The notes beneath the pieces were generated by a model. That model had not been told where the DNA came from, did not search any database, and saw nothing but the letters and a program-made list of their open reading frames with translations. From positions 320,001-384,000 of the forward strand of contig NZ_JACBZD010000002.1 of NCBI RefSeq assembly GCF_013407765.1: 64,000 bases of DNA, given 5' to 3'. Positions within the stretch are counted from its first letter, which is position 1. Each line of letters starts with the position of its first letter. Shown in pieces: positions 1-9,649 of this stretch. Source of the stretch: Allostreptomyces psammosilenae (GTDB lineage Bacteria; Actinomycetota; Actinomycetes; Streptomycetales; Streptomycetaceae). The position numbers were made by a program, and so were the translations under genes.

Positions 1-978
1 CTCGCCGATCGTCATGCCGCACCGCTCGAGCGCGTGCGCGGTCGCCGGGATCGGCGCCGTCAGCATCATGATCGGATCGTCGCCGCGCACCGACATGTGG
101 TGCACCCGCGCCCGCGGCGTCAGGCCGTACCGCCGCAGCGCCCGCTCGTTCACCACCAGCAGGGCCGCGGCGCCGTCCGAGATCTGCGAGGAGACCGCCG
201 CGGTCAGCCGGCCGCCCGGGCGCAGCGTGCGCAGCTGCGCCATCTTCTCCAGGGAGGTGTCCCGGCGCGGGCCCTCGTCCGCGCTCACCCCGGCCACCGG
301 GACGATCTCCTGGTCGAACAGGCCGGCGTCGATCGCAGCCACCGCCCGGCGGTGGCTGCGCAGCGCGAACTCCTCCATCTCGGCGCGGGAGATGTCCCAG
401 CGCTCGGCGATCAGCTCCGCCCCGTGGAACTGCGTCACCGGCTGGTCCCCGTACCGGGCCACCCAGCCGGCGGATCCCGAGTACGGGTCGGCCGGCGGCC
501 GCACCTCGGTGCCGCCCGGGCCGGGCAGCGGCGCCGGCGCCACGCCGAGCGCGGTGCCCAGCGGGATCTGGGACATGTTCTGCACGCCGCCGGCCACCAC
601 CACGTCCGCCGTGCCGCTCATCACCGCCTGCGCGGCGAAGTGCAGCGCCTGCTGCGCCGAACCGCACTGGCGGTCCACCGTCACGCCCGGCACGTGCTCC
701 GGCAGGCCGGCCGCCAGCCAGCAGGTGCGGGCGACGTTGGCGGCCTGCGGCCCCACCTGGTCCAGACAGCCGAAGACCACGTCGTCGACCACGGCGGGGT
801 CGATCCCGGAGCGTTCCAGCAGGGCCGTGATCGCCGCCGCGCCGAGGTCCGCCGGGTGCACGCCGGCCAGGCCGCCGCCCCGCCGGCCCACCGGCGTGCG
901 CACCGCCTCCACCAGGTAGGCCGCTCCCGGCCCGCCGGCACCACCGAGCCCGCCGTCCGTTCCCGTCACGCCTGTCAT
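1..978 (-). CDS. Thiolase (acetyl-CoA acyltransferase), 3' end cut by window edge
   Basis: Thiolase-family acyl-CoA acyltransferase, which cleaves 3-ketoacyl-CoA or condenses two acyl-CoAs in fatty acid or polymer metabolism. The frame is open for 326 codons and runs off the left edge, so the C-terminal His and Cys acid-base motifs are missing. The nucleophile Cys105 is visible in VDRQCGSAQ, and the family signature VEAVRTPVGRRGG lies near residue 25. The ATG at 978 follows a short glycine-rich N-terminus, and a palindromic operator lies about 32 bp upstream. Family is sure; the direction (degradative or biosynthetic) cannot be told from sequence. Confidence 0.93.
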   Translation of the reverse strand, partial: MTGVTGTDGGLGGAGGPGAAYLVEAVRTPVGRRGGGLAGVHPADLGAAAITALLERSGIDPAVVDDVVFGCLDQVGPQAANVARTCWLAAGLPEHVPGVTVDRQCGSAQQALHFAAQAVMSGTADVVVAGGVQNMSQIPLGTALGVAPAPLPGPGGTEVRPPADPYSGSAGWVARYGDQPVTQFHGAELIAERWDISRAEMEEFALRSHRRAVAAIDAGLFDQEIVPVAGVSADEGPRRDTSLEKMAQLRTLRPGGRLTAAVSSQISDGAAALLVVNERALRRYGLTPRARVHHMSVRGDDPIMMLTAPIPATAHALERCGMTIGE

Positions 979-1009
979 GGCTGCACGCCCCTTCCGTCCT
1001 CACCCGTGA

Positions 1010-1023
1010 TTACCAGCGAGTAA
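1010..1023. promoter_or_regulatory. Palindromic operator TTAC-n6-GTAA upstream of thiolase
   Basis: TTACCAGCGAGTAA reads almost the same on both strands (TTAC, central GC and GTAA all symmetric). It sits 32 bp upstream of the thiolase start, where a repressor would act. The shape fits a TetR-family site, common in front of acyl-CoA metabolism genes in actinobacteria. No regulator gene for it is visible here. Confidence 0.55.
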
Positions 1024-1301
1024 CCAGTGATGGGACCAGTGTGCCCACCTGCGGCGGCCTCAGGCCAGTACCGGGCACCACCGGCGACCGGCCGCCGACC
1101 GGCCGCCGACCGCCGCCCCACCGCCCCTCGACCGATGCGGGACGTCAGGCGCACACTGGTGCGAATCGGCCAATCAAGGAACGGCGCGCATACCCGTCGT
1201 GCCCGCGCGGGTACGCATCGGACCCTGCCGGGTGTGGTGCGCCGGCGCGGGAGTGCGACGTGACACGCCCTCCCCGCCCGCCCACGGGAAGGAGAGGTGC
1301 C

Positions 1302-1391
1302 ATGGCCGCGCGTGCGGACGGGCGAGCGCACCCCACGCGCGCCGCGCGCCGGGCGGCCGGGCACCACCTCGCTGAGGAGGAGTACCGCTGA
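1302..1391 (+). CDS. Possible 29-residue small ORF ahead of the carboxylate-amine ligase
   Basis: An ATG follows a good ribosome site (AAGGAGAG, about 5 nt spacing) and opens 29 codons rich in Arg, Ala and His, ending at a TGA 65 bp before the next gene. It could be a leader peptide or simply a chance frame in GC-rich DNA. No family is recognised. The ribosome site is the only real support. Confidence 0.25.
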   Translation: MAARADGRAHPTRAARRAAGHHLAEEEYR

Positions 1392-1456
1392 GCGGGCACA
1401 CCGAGAGGTCGGCGGTACACAGCACCGGTGGTCATTCAGGGCTGACAACGCGGTCA

Positions 1457-2623
1457 GTGCCTGCACGGGACGATGCAGGGCGGGTGGTCGGCGTGCAACT
1501 GGAGTCGTGGAGCGCTGCCCCGGGCGCGCTCACCATGGGGGTCGAGGAGGAGTACCTCCTCCTGGAGGCGGACAGCGGGCGGATAGCTCCCTTCGGCCAC
1601 GAGGTGGCCGACGACGCCGCGGCCCTGCTCGGGCCCCGGGCCCAGACGGAGTACCAGTCCTACCAGGTGGAGGGCGCCACCGAGGTCTGCGGTTCGTCAG
1701 CCGAACTGCGCGCCTCGATCACCGCCATGCGCCGCGCCCTCGCCGCCGCCGCCGAACGGGCCGGCGCCCGCCTGATGGCCGTCGCCGTCCCCCTCGCCGA
1801 CCCCGCCCCGCCGCACCGGCCCACCCCCAACCCCCGGTACCGCCTGCTGCACGACACCTACCGGGAACTGCTGGAGGAGCAGACCCAGTGCGGATGCCAC
1901 GTGCACATCGGGCTGGACGACCCGGCCGCCGCCGTCCGGGTCAGCAACCACCTGCGGCTGTGGCTGCCCTCGCTGCTCGCGCTCACCGCGAACTCCCCGA
2001 TCTACCGCGGCCGGGACACCGGATACGCGAGCTGGCGGGCGATCCTCTGGTCGCGCTGGCCGGTCGTCGGCCCCACCCCCTACCTGGAGAGCCCGGAGCA
2101 CTGGACCGCGCTGCGGGACGCCGTCATCGAGGGCGGGGCCGTGCCGGAGGAGCGGATGCTCTACTGGGACATCCGGCCCAGCACGCACGTGCCCACCCTG
2201 GAGATCCGCACCTGTGACGTGCCGCTGACCGTGGACGAGAGCGTGCTGACGGCCCTGCTGGTGCGCGCCATCGCCACCCAGGCGCTGAACGGGCACGACG
2301 AGGCGGTGGCCGTGCCGCAGGAACTGCTGCGCGCCGCCTACTGGCGGGCCGCCCGGGACGGCCTGGAGGGGTACGGGATGGACCCGGCCACCGGGCGGCT
2401 GATGCCGGCCACCGACCTGCTGGCGCGGCTGCTCGCCTGGGTCACCCCGGCGCTGGTCCGCGACGGCGTCGCGGACCAGGTGGAGGCGATGGTGAAGGCC
2501 GTCCGGGTGGAGGGGAACGGCGCCGTGCGGCAGCGCGCCGCGCTGGCGCGGCGGGGCCGGCTGGAGGACGTCATCGACCTGATCGAACGCCACAGCGCCG
2601 CCCGCGAAACCCCGGGCATCTGA
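1457..2623 (+). CDS. YbdK/GCS2-family carboxylate-amine ligase (glutamate-cysteine ligase-like)
   Basis: Member of the GCS2 (YbdK/EgtA-like) ATP-dependent carboxylate-amine ligases, cytoplasmic enzymes that join an amine to the gamma-carboxyl of glutamate. Characteristic motifs are GVEEEYLLL near residue 28, QCGCHVHIGL near residue 145, and an internal EIRTCDVPLTVDE segment carrying metal/ATP ligands. Length (388 residues at most) matches the family. The first possible start is GTG 1457; it has no clear ribosome site, so GTG 1484, GTG 1493 or ATG 1535 (just before GVEEEY) are alternatives. The physiological substrate in streptomycetes is not established for this subgroup. Confidence 0.88.
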   Translation: MPARDDAGRVVGVQLESWSAAPGALTMGVEEEYLLLEADSGRIAPFGHEVADDAAALLGPRAQTEYQSYQVEGATEVCGSSAELRASITAMRRALAAAAERAGARLMAVAVPLADPAPPHRPTPNPRYRLLHDTYRELLEEQTQCGCHVHIGLDDPAAAVRVSNHLRLWLPSLLALTANSPIYRGRDTGYASWRAILWSRWPVVGPTPYLESPEHWTALRDAVIEGGAVPEERMLYWDIRPSTHVPTLEIRTCDVPLTVDESVLTALLVRAIATQALNGHDEAVAVPQELLRAAYWRAARDGLEGYGMDPATGRLMPATDLLARLLAWVTPALVRDGVADQVEAMVKAVRVEGNGAVRQRAALARRGRLEDVIDLIERHSAARETPGI

Positions 2624-2636
2624 CCCGGCCTGCTGC

Positions 2637-2688
2637 CGGAGGGCCGGAGGGCCGGAGGGCCGGAGGGCTGGGAACCGGAGGGCCGGAG
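2637..2688. repeat. Degenerate 9-bp tandem repeat (GCCGGAGGG)
   Basis: Several copies of a 9-base unit follow the ligase stop codon. Nothing else is recognised in the 2624-2872 gap apart from GC-rich imperfect repeats; this is probably replication slippage in non-coding sequence. Confidence 0.6.
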
Positions 2689-2872
2689 CGGGCGTGGGCG
2701 GCCGACGGGAGCGACGGGCGGCCGGGCTGGAAGCGGGCTAGCGGGCTGGCGGGCGGCCCGGCTGACCAGCGAGTTGGTGAACGCTCAACCACGCCTGGGG
2801 GAGCCCTGGTGGGTCCCCCCGATTTCCACGCTCCCACGCGGGCTCGGCGTGGCGGGAGTCCCCCTTCCGGGC

Positions 2873-2881
2873 TGTGGACAA
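2873..2881 (-). promoter_or_regulatory. Perfect consensus DnaA box upstream of fbiC
   Basis: TGTGGACAA is the complement of TTGTCCACA, the preferred Streptomyces DnaA box. It is isolated, in the 485-bp gap before fbiC that otherwise shows no gene. A single 9-mer can occur by chance, but the flanking CTGTGGACAACTC context recurs near 25.3 kb. Confidence 0.4.
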
Positions 2882-3108
2882 CTCCGGTGAACCTTCGAGC
2901 GGTCGGGGCGGGGCGGGGCCGGTCGGCCGGGGCGGCCCCGCCCGGTGGAAGCGGCGGCGTGGCGCGTGGGGTGCGTGATCACGCATGAGGGGTGGATGAC
3001 ACGATGTCCACTCCGCGCCGCACGCCCCACCGAGACCCCACCGACACCCCCACAACGCAGCCGCACCACGCACCGCACCACGCGCACCACGCTGGAGGGA
3101 TGATCAGG

Positions 3109-6018
3109 ATGCCGAACACCGCGACCGGTGGCGAGTCCCCCGACCGGACCGGGAGCCAGGAGGCCACCCAGCAGGCCACGCCCCTCCAGGACACGCCCCT
3201 CCAGGTACACCCGGTGCCGGACCTGCCCGCCCCCACCACGCCGCCCGGCGCGCGACCACCGCGGTCGGAGGAGCCACCCACCCGCACCGCCATGCGCCGC
3301 GCGCTGCGCCGCGCCCGCGACGCCGTCGCGCTGGACCCGGCCGAGGCGACCGTCCTACTGCACGCCCGCGGCGAGGACCTCGACGAACTCTGCCTCAGCG
3401 CGACCCGCGTCCGGGACGCCGGCCTCGACGCCGCCGGCCGCCCCGGCGTCATCACCTACTCCCGCAAGGTCTTCATCCCGCTCACCCGGCTGTGCCGCGA
3501 CCGCTGCCACTACTGCACCTTCGCCGTGGCCCCGGCCAAGCTGCGCGCCGCCGGCGAGCACCTCTTCCTCTCGCCGGACGAGGTGCTCGACATCGCCCGC
3601 CGCGGCGCCGCCCTCGGCTGCAAGGAAGCCCTGTTCACCCTGGGCGACCGCCCCGAGGACCGGTGGCCCGAGGCCCGCGAGTGGCTCGACGCCCACGGCT
3701 ACGACTCCACCCTCGCCTACCTGCGCGCCATGGCCGTCCGCGTCCTGGAGGAGACCGGGCTGCTGCCGCACCTCAACCCCGGCGTCCTCGGCTGGACTGA
3801 CTTCCAGCGCCTCAAGCCGGTCGCCCCCTCCATGGGGATGATGCTGGAGACCACCGCGACGCGGCTGTGGTCCGAGCGCGGCGGCCCGCACTACGGCTCC
3901 CCGGACAAGGAGCCCGCCGTGCGGCTGCGCGTCCTGGAGGACGCCGGCCGCTCCGCCGTGCCGTTCACCACCGGCCTGCTCATCGGCATCGGCGAGACGA
4001 TGGCCGAGCGCGCCGACGGGCTGTTCGCGATCCGCCGGGTCGCCCGCCGTTACCGCGGCGTGCAGGAAGTGATCGTGCAGAACTTCCGGGCCAAGCCGGA
4101 CACCGCGATGCGCGGCATGCCGGACGCGGAGGCGCAGGAGCTGGCCGCCGCGATCGCGGTCGCCCGCCTGGTGCTCGGCCCGTCCGTGCGCATCCAGGCC
4201 CCGCCGAACCTGGTGGACGACGAGTACGGGCTGATGATCAGGGCCGGCATCGACGACTGGGGCGGCGTCTCCCCGCTCACCCCCGACCACGTCAACCCCG
4301 AGCGCCCCTGGCCGCAGATCGACGACCTCGCCGCCCGCACCCGGGACGCCGGGTTCGAGCTGCGGGAGCGGCTGACCATCCACCCGGAGTACGTCAGGCT
4401 CGGCGAGCCCTGGCTCGACCCGCGCCTGCTGCCGCACGTCACCGCGCTGGCCGACCCGGCCACCGGCCTGGCCCGGGAGGGGGTGACGCCGAGCGGGCTG
4501 CCCTGGCAGGAGCCGGAGGACGCCTTCCCCAGCACGGCCGCCGGCACCGGCCGCACCGACCTGCACACCGCCATCGACACCGAGGGGCGCACCGGCGACC
4601 GCCGCGGCGACTTCGACTCCGTCTACGGGGACTGGGAGGAACTGCGCGAACAGGCCGAGCGGACCGCCGGGACGGCCGGTGGCGCCGCCGGCACCGCGCC
4701 CGCCCCGGTCCCCGCCCCGACCCAGCCCCAGGAGCAGGCCCCGACCCAGGCACCGAACCAGCCGCAGGCTCCGAACCAGCCCCAGGCCGCCGACCGGGCC
4801 ACCGGCCGGACCGCCCCGGAACGGCTCCCGGCCGAGCTGCGCGCCGCCCTGGCCACCGCCGCCGACGACCCGACCCGGTTGGACGACGACCAGGCGCTGG
4901 CCCTCTTCCACGCCGACGGGCCGGCGCTCGACGCGCTCTGCTCCATCGCCGACGCCGTCCGCCGGGACACCGTCGGCGACACCGTCACCTACTGCGTCAC
5001 CCGCAACATCAACTTCACCAACGTCTGCTACACCGGCTGCCGGTTCTGCGCCTTCGCCCAGCGCCGCACCGACGCCGACGCCTACACCCTCTCCCTGGAG
5101 CAGGTCGGCGAGCGGGCCGAGCAGGCGTGGCAGGTGGGCGCCACCGAGGTCTGCATGCAGGGCGGCATCCACCCCGACCTGCCCGGCACCGCCTACTTCG
5201 ACATCGCGGCCGAGGTGAAGCGGCGGGTGCCCGGCATCCACGTGCACGCCTTCTCGCCGATGGAGGTGGTCAACGGTGCCGCCCGGACCGGCCTGTCCAT
5301 CGAGGAGTGGCTGGCCGCGGCCAAGGAGGCCGGCCTCGACTCCATCCCCGGCACGGCCGCGGAGATCCTCGACGACGACGTCCGCTGGATCCTCACCAAG
5401 GGCAAGCTGCCGGCCGCCACCTGGGTGGAGGTGGTCACCACGGCCCACCGGCTGGGCCTGCCCTCCTCCTCCACGATGATGTACGGGCACGTGGACGCCC
5501 CGCACCACTGGCTGGCCCACCTGCGGCTGCTGGCCCGGGTGCAGGAGGAGTCGCTGGCGGCCGGCGGGGTGGGGTTCACCGAGTTCGTCACCCTGCCGTT
5601 CGTCCACACCAACGCCCCGGTCTACCTCGCCGGCATCGCCCGCCCCGGCCCCACGATGCGGGACAACCGCGCGGTCACCGCCATGGCGCGGCTGCTGCTG
5701 CACGGCCGCATCGACAACATCCAGACCAGCTGGGTGAAGCTGGGCGCCGAGGGCGCGGCGCGGATGCTGCGCGGCGGCGCCAACGACCTCGGCGGCACCC
5801 TGATGGAGGAGACCATCTCCCGGATGGCCGGCTCCTCCTGGGGCAGCTACAAGTCGGTGGCCGAGCTGGAGGCCATCGCCGAGCTGGCCGGCCGTCCCTC
5901 CCGGCAGCGCACCACCACCTACGGGGAGGTGCCGGAGGAACGGCGCGCCGCGGCCCTGGCCTCGGGCGGCCGGCTGCCGGACCTGCTCCCGCTGGTCACG
6001 GCCGACCGAAACGACTGA
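3109..6018 (+). CDS. fbiC: FO synthase FbiC (CofG-CofH fusion), coenzyme F420 biosynthesis
   Basis: Makes FO (7,8-didemethyl-8-hydroxy-5-deazariboflavin), the chromophore of coenzyme F420, from tyrosine and 5-amino-6-ribitylaminouracil. Two radical SAM halves are fused: the N-terminal CofG half has CRDRCHYC (Cys near 129, 133, 136) and the C-terminal CofH half has CYTGCRFC (Cys near 640, 644, 647); each cluster binds a [4Fe-4S] centre. A Pro/Gln/Ala-rich linker ([10 protein letters not shown] repeats) separates them. ATG 3109 is preferred because GGAGGG lies 9 nt upstream; the open frame extends to 2992 but adds only His/Thr-rich low-complexity sequence. Length (969) is slightly above mycobacterial FbiC, mainly through the linker. 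Confidence 0.97.
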   Translation: MPNTATGGESPDRTGSQEATQQATPLQDTPLQVHPVPDLPAPTTPPGARPPRSEEPPTRTAMRRALRRARDAVALDPAEATVLLHARGEDLDELCLSATRVRDAGLDAAGRPGVITYSRKVFIPLTRLCRDRCHYCTFAVAPAKLRAAGEHLFLSPDEVLDIARRGAALGCKEALFTLGDRPEDRWPEAREWLDAHGYDSTLAYLRAMAVRVLEETGLLPHLNPGVLGWTDFQRLKPVAPSMGMMLETTATRLWSERGGPHYGSPDKEPAVRLRVLEDAGRSAVPFTTGLLIGIGETMAERADGLFAIRRVARRYRGVQEVIVQNFRAKPDTAMRGMPDAEAQELAAAIAVARLVLGPSVRIQAPPNLVDDEYGLMIRAGIDDWGGVSPLTPDHVNPERPWPQIDDLAARTRDAGFELRERLTIHPEYVRLGEPWLDPRLLPHVTALADPATGLAREGVTPSGLPWQEPEDAFPSTAAGTGRTDLHTAIDTEGRTGDRRGDFDSVYGDWEELREQAERTAGTAGGAAGTAPAPVPAPTQPQEQAPTQAPNQPQAPNQPQAADRATGRTAPERLPAELRAALATAADDPTRLDDDQALALFHADGPALDALCSIADAVRRDTVGDTVTYCVTRNINFTNVCYTGCRFCAFAQRRTDADAYTLSLEQVGERAEQAWQVGATEVCMQGGIHPDLPGTAYFDIAAEVKRRVPGIHVHAFSPMEVVNGAARTGLSIEEWLAAAKEAGLDSIPGTAAEILDDDVRWILTKGKLPAATWVEVVTTAHRLGLPSSSTMMYGHVDAPHHWLAHLRLLARVQEESLAAGGVGFTEFVTLPFVHTNAPVYLAGIARPGPTMRDNRAVTAMARLLLHGRIDNIQTSWVKLGAEGAARMLRGGANDLGGTLMEETISRMAGSSWGSYKSVAELEAIAELAGRPSRQRTTTYGEVPEERRAAALASGGRLPDLLPLVTADRND

Positions 6019-6261
6019 GCCGGAACGCCCGAGCCCGAACGTCTGAGCCGGAACGACTGGACGGGCGCCCCCAGGGCCCCCGCGCGCAGGTGCGCGGGCC
6101 CGGGTGGCGCGCGCCGGTGGCGCGCGCACTCCCGACCGCCGGGCCGCCGCACGCCGCGGCGAACTACCGCGCGCCGCTATGGCGCGGGAGTGCTCCACCA
6201 CTAGGCTGCCCCCGGCGCCCTCGCGGGAGGGCCGCCGACGCGGCGAAGGCTTGGGGGAACC

Positions 6262-7635
6262 GTGACGCGGCAGAGCACGACTCAGGGCGGAAGTCAGCCG
6301 GAGGGACCGGCCGGCGGCCGGGTGACGGCCGCCCGGCGCGCCGCCGCCGGCTGGTTGCGCACGCCCGCCCCCACCACGCCGCCCTTCGGCGACGCCGCGG
6401 CCGGGGACGCCCCGGCCGACGGACCGTCCGGGGCGGCGCGGCTGCGCGACCGGGTGCGCGGCTGTCTGCTCGCCGGAGCCGTGGGCGACGCCCTCGGGGC
6501 CGGCATCGAGTTCGACTCGCTCAGTCGGATCCGCGCCCAGCACGGCCCGGCCGGGGTGACCGGATACGTGCCCGCGTACCGGCGGCTCGGGGCCGTCACC
6601 GACGACACCCAGATGACCCTCTTCACCGTCGAGGGACTCCTCCTCGCCACCCGGCACGACGGCGAGCCGTCGCGGCCCGCGCCGCCGTCCGGGGCCGTCG
6701 GCGCCCGGTCGTCGGCCGGCCACCTCGGCGCGGCCGGGGTGATCGCGGCGGAGCCGGCCGACGCCGCCGACCTGGCCGCCCGGATGCTCGCCGGCACCTC
6801 CCGCCCGCGGGACGTCATCGAGGTGCACCGCGCCTACCTGCGTTGGCGCTCCACCCAGGTGGACGTCTCGGTTCCCCCCGCGCACCCGGCCCCCGAGGAC
6901 GGCTGGCTGATCGGCGAGCAGTGGCTGCACGACCTGCGCGCCCCCGGAACGGCCTGCGTCTCCGGCCTGTCCAACGACCGCCCGGGCACCCTGGCCGAGC
7001 CGAAGAACCCGGGCAGCAAGGGCTGCGGCACGGTGATGCGGGCCGCGCCGTTCGGACTGCTGCCCGACCTGACGGCCGAGCAGGCCTTCCGGCTCGCCGT
7101 CGAGTGCTCGGTGCTGACCCACGGCCACCCGACCGGCTACCTGTCCGCCGGGGCGCTGGCCGCCGTCGTCCACGCGCTGGTCCACGGCGCGCCGCCGGTG
7201 AACGCGGTGCGGTCGGCCGCCGCCCTGGCCGCCACCTGGCCCGAGCACCACGAGACCACCGGGGCGCTGTCCGCCGCCCTGGCCGCGGCGATCCGCGACA
7301 CCACCGAGGGCGGCGGGCCGTCGGTGGAGGCGCTGTGCGCGCTGGGGCAGGGCTGGACGGCCGAGGAGGCCCTGGCGATGGCCGTCTACTGCCTGCTCGC
7401 CGAACCAGACCCGGCCGCCGCGCTGCTCCTCGCGGTGAACCACGGCGGGGACAGCGACTCCACCGGATCGGTCACCGGCAACCTGCTCGGCGCCCTGCAC
7501 GGCGGGGACGCGCTCGCCCGCGCGCTGCCGGGGGAGTGGCTGGAGCGTCTGGAGGGACGCCCCACCATCGAACGGCTGGCCGACGAGTTCGCGGCGGCGC
7601 TGGCCGACCGGCTCCCGCCGGCCGGGACGGCGTGA
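6262..7635 (+). CDS. ADP-ribosylglycohydrolase (DraG) family protein
   Basis: Cytoplasmic hydrolase of the DraG/ARH fold, which removes ADP-ribose from proteins or small molecules using a two-metal centre. The metal motifs are visible: GCLLAGAVGDALGAGIEFDS, VTDDTQMTLF near residue 112, and the C-terminal NHGGDSDSTGSVTGNLLGA. The first 70 residues are a variable basic/proline-rich lead. The start is GTG with a purine-rich GGGGGAA just upstream. It follows fbiC by 243 bp and has a possible TAGGCT -10 element ahead of it, so it is probably its own transcription unit. Substrate unknown. Confidence 0.93.
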   Translation: MTRQSTTQGGSQPEGPAGGRVTAARRAAAGWLRTPAPTTPPFGDAAAGDAPADGPSGAARLRDRVRGCLLAGAVGDALGAGIEFDSLSRIRAQHGPAGVTGYVPAYRRLGAVTDDTQMTLFTVEGLLLATRHDGEPSRPAPPSGAVGARSSAGHLGAAGVIAAEPADAADLAARMLAGTSRPRDVIEVHRAYLRWRSTQVDVSVPPAHPAPEDGWLIGEQWLHDLRAPGTACVSGLSNDRPGTLAEPKNPGSKGCGTVMRAAPFGLLPDLTAEQAFRLAVECSVLTHGHPTGYLSAGALAAVVHALVHGAPPVNAVRSAAALAATWPEHHETTGALSAALAAAIRDTTEGGGPSVEALCALGQGWTAEEALAMAVYCLLAEPDPAAALLLAVNHGGDSDSTGSVTGNLLGALHGGDALARALPGEWLERLEGRPTIERLADEFAAALADRLPPAGTA

Positions 7636-7831
7636 GCCCCGCGCCCCCGCGATCCTCCCGCCCCACCGCCCCGCCCTGTCGCCCCCGCCCCACCGAACCC
7701 GCTGCCCCGCCCTCGCCGCCCCTCGCCACCGATCCCTGCCGACCGCTGCCCGTCCCCCCTGCCCGTTTCCCCGACCCCGCCCTGCCCCCGCTGCCCGCCC
7801 GTGCCCCCGTGCCCCGTGCCCGCCCCGGCCG

Positions 7832-8041
7832 TCAACCCCTCTCGAAATCCCCGCCCCGGGTGGACGTGACGAAGGCGGACCAGGCCCCCGCCGTGAAGGC
7901 CAGCCGCGGCCCGTCGGGATTCTTCGAATCCCGCACCGTGACCAGCATGGCGCCGGGCGCGGCCACCTCCACACACTGTCCCGCCCCGCTGTAACTACTC
8001 TTCCGCCAGAGCACCTCGGTACTCCTGGCCCGCTCCGTCAT
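7832..8041 (-). CDS. DUF397-domain small regulator (XRE partner)
   Basis: A 69-residue DUF397 protein with the hallmark WRKSSYSGAGQCVEVA and VRDSKNPDGPRLAF. The ATG at 8041 follows GAGGAG. The gene starts 47 bp inside the 3' end of the XRE gene, in another frame, so the two are translationally coupled. In streptomycetes DUF397 proteins are nearly always paired with XRE/DUF5753 regulators (WhiJ/AbaA-type pairs) and are thought to modulate their DNA binding. The third gene of some such loci, a small ATP-binding kinase-like protein, is not present here. Confidence 0.93.
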   Translation of the reverse strand: MTERARSTEVLWRKSSYSGAGQCVEVAAPGAMLVTVRDSKNPDGPRLAFTAGAWSAFVTSTRGGDFERG

Positions 8042-8885
8042 CGGCAAGCTCCTCGGACATACGAGCGATAAGCTCCTGTGTTTCCGTTGTCCCCAGTGCC
8101 TCCGCGCGCAGATGTTCATACATGACGGTATAGCGACGAACGTCCGCCTCCCGCTCCAGATAGAGGTCGCCCGTCACCCCTTCGACGTACACCACGGAAC
8201 TATCGGCCGAATCGGGGAACTCCACGAGAGAAAAAGAGCCCATCATTCCCGGATGCGCTCCCTTATCGAAGGGCAGCACCTGGATGGTGACGTGCTTGAG
8301 TTCGGTAATCTCCAGCAGGTGCGTCAGCTGTTCGCGCATGGTGGCCGGCCCGCCCACCATCCGGCGTAGCGCGGCCTCGTCCATCACGGCCCAGAACCGC
8401 AGCGGGTTCTCGCCGGTGAGCCGGTCCTTGCGCTTCATCCGCACCGCGACCCGGCGTTCCGAGCCGGTCTCCTCCGGCTGCACGGCGACCTCCAGGGCCT
8501 CCGCGTACGCCTGGGTCTGCAGCAGGCCGGGGATGATCAGCGACTCGTAGTTGAAGATCTGCGCGGCGTCCGCCTCCAGGCCGATGTAGACGCTGTAGGT
8601 GATGTCGCCGAACTCGTGCCACCAGCCCCGCTGCCGGGACTCCCGGGCCATCGACATCAGGCCCTCGACCAGCGCCGCGTCGTTGACCCCGTAGACCTGG
8701 CACAGGTCGCGCACGTCCCGCGGGCTGATCGACCGGCGGCCGTTCTCCAGCCGGCTGATCTTGGACTGGGAGACGAGCAGGGCGGAGGCCACCTCCTCGG
8801 AGGTCATCCCCCTGGCCTCGCGGAGCTTGCGCAGCTCCGAGCCGAGGCGGCGCCTGCGAATGGTGGGGTTGATCTGCGTGGCCAT
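7995..8885 (-). CDS. XRE-family regulator with DUF5753 domain (WhiJ-like)
   Basis: 296-residue DNA-binding regulator. The N-terminal helix-turn-helix spans residues 10-65 (LRKLREARGMTSEEVASALLVSQSKISRLENG) and the rest is the DUF5753 domain (RQRGWWHEFGD, NYESLIIPGLLQTQAYAEAL, HVTIQVLPFDKGAHPGMMGSFSLVEF). ATG 8885 begins MATQINPTIRRRR, a common start for this family, and CGGAGG lies close upstream. With the overlapping DUF397 gene it forms a two-gene unit of the type linked to developmental control. DUF5753 is of unknown ligand. Confidence 0.95.
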   Translation of the reverse strand: MATQINPTIRRRRLGSELRKLREARGMTSEEVASALLVSQSKISRLENGRRSISPRDVRDLCQVYGVNDAALVEGLMSMARESRQRGWWHEFGDITYSVYIGLEADAAQIFNYESLIIPGLLQTQAYAEALEVAVQPEETGSERRVAVRMKRKDRLTGENPLRFWAVMDEAALRRMVGGPATMREQLTHLLEITELKHVTIQVLPFDKGAHPGMMGSFSLVEFPDSADSSVVYVEGVTGDLYLEREADVRRYTVMYEHLRAEALGTTETQELIARMSEELADDGAGQEYRGALAEE

Positions 8886-9574
8886 GCCGGTGCACCTCCG
8901 GGGGGCGGGAAGGACCCGATGCGCACGCGGTCGGGGCGCCGGCCTGCCCCACCGGGTCGCCGTGCCGCCCCCTCCGCTCCCCGCCCGTCCCGCGCGCTCG
9001 TCTCCCGTCGTGGGGCCGGTGACGGCCGGTCGGGAGGGCGTCAGGTCCGCGATGGCGTGGAACGGAACCGCGGGTGCTGGGCAGCATGCCACTTGGCGGG
9101 GACGATTACCGCCTGACTGTCCGATATGACACGGTATGTTGCGCTCCAGAATCCCACCTGCCAGGCCGTGGCGCGCGCCGGTGACGCGCGCCGGCACGCC
9201 ACTCCGCGCGCGTTCGAGCGCCCGTCTCGCCCGCCCGCACGCCCCCGGCCCCCAGGAGTCCCACCGGCATCGCCCGCCTCTCCCGGCCCGTCCGTCGCGC
9301 CCACCGAGCGCGGTTCGCGGCTCAGGGAGGCCGAAGGGAAGGCGTCGACCCCCCGAAGCCGCGAACGCCCGGTGAAGAGCGGGACGCATGGGGCTGAAGG
9401 GATGTGGATGGGCGGCGGCCGGCGCGGACGTCCGTGGGGCACCACGGGGCTCGGTGGGCGCGGGCGCGGGGGGACGGGCCGCGCTACGGGCGGCGTCGCA
9501 CGGCGCCATGGCGTGCGCCGCCGCGCGCGGTGGCGCGCTCGGGCGTGTGACCGCCCGAGCGCGCCCCGGTTACG
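8886..9574. other. Intergenic stretch without a recognisable gene
   Basis: About 690 bp between the XRE regulator and the GPP34 terminator. Frames here look like GC-rich noise. A slightly AT-richer patch at 9095-9140 (CCGATATGACACGGTATG) probably carries the promoter of the XRE/DUF397 unit, but no convincing -35/-10 pair can be named. Confidence 0.5.
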
Positions 9575-9622
9575 CCGGAGGGCCGTCCGGACCGCGCCTG
9601 CCGGGTCCGGACGGCCCTCCGG
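9575..9622 (-). terminator. 19-bp perfect stem-loop 3' of the GPP34 gene
   Basis: Arms 9575-9593 and 9604-9622 pair perfectly over 19 bp around a 10-nt loop. It begins 28 bp past the GPP34 stop codon and lacks a T-run, as is usual for actinobacterial terminators. Confidence 0.8.
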
Positions 9623-9649
9623 GCCGTTCCACAGTCGTCACCGCCCGCG

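Noticed and set aside
3355-7974. 1539-codon minus-strand and 1375-codon plus-strand frames over fbiC and the DraG-family gene
   Set aside because: Gly/Arg/Pro-rich translations without motifs; they are shadows of two genes with clear active sites.
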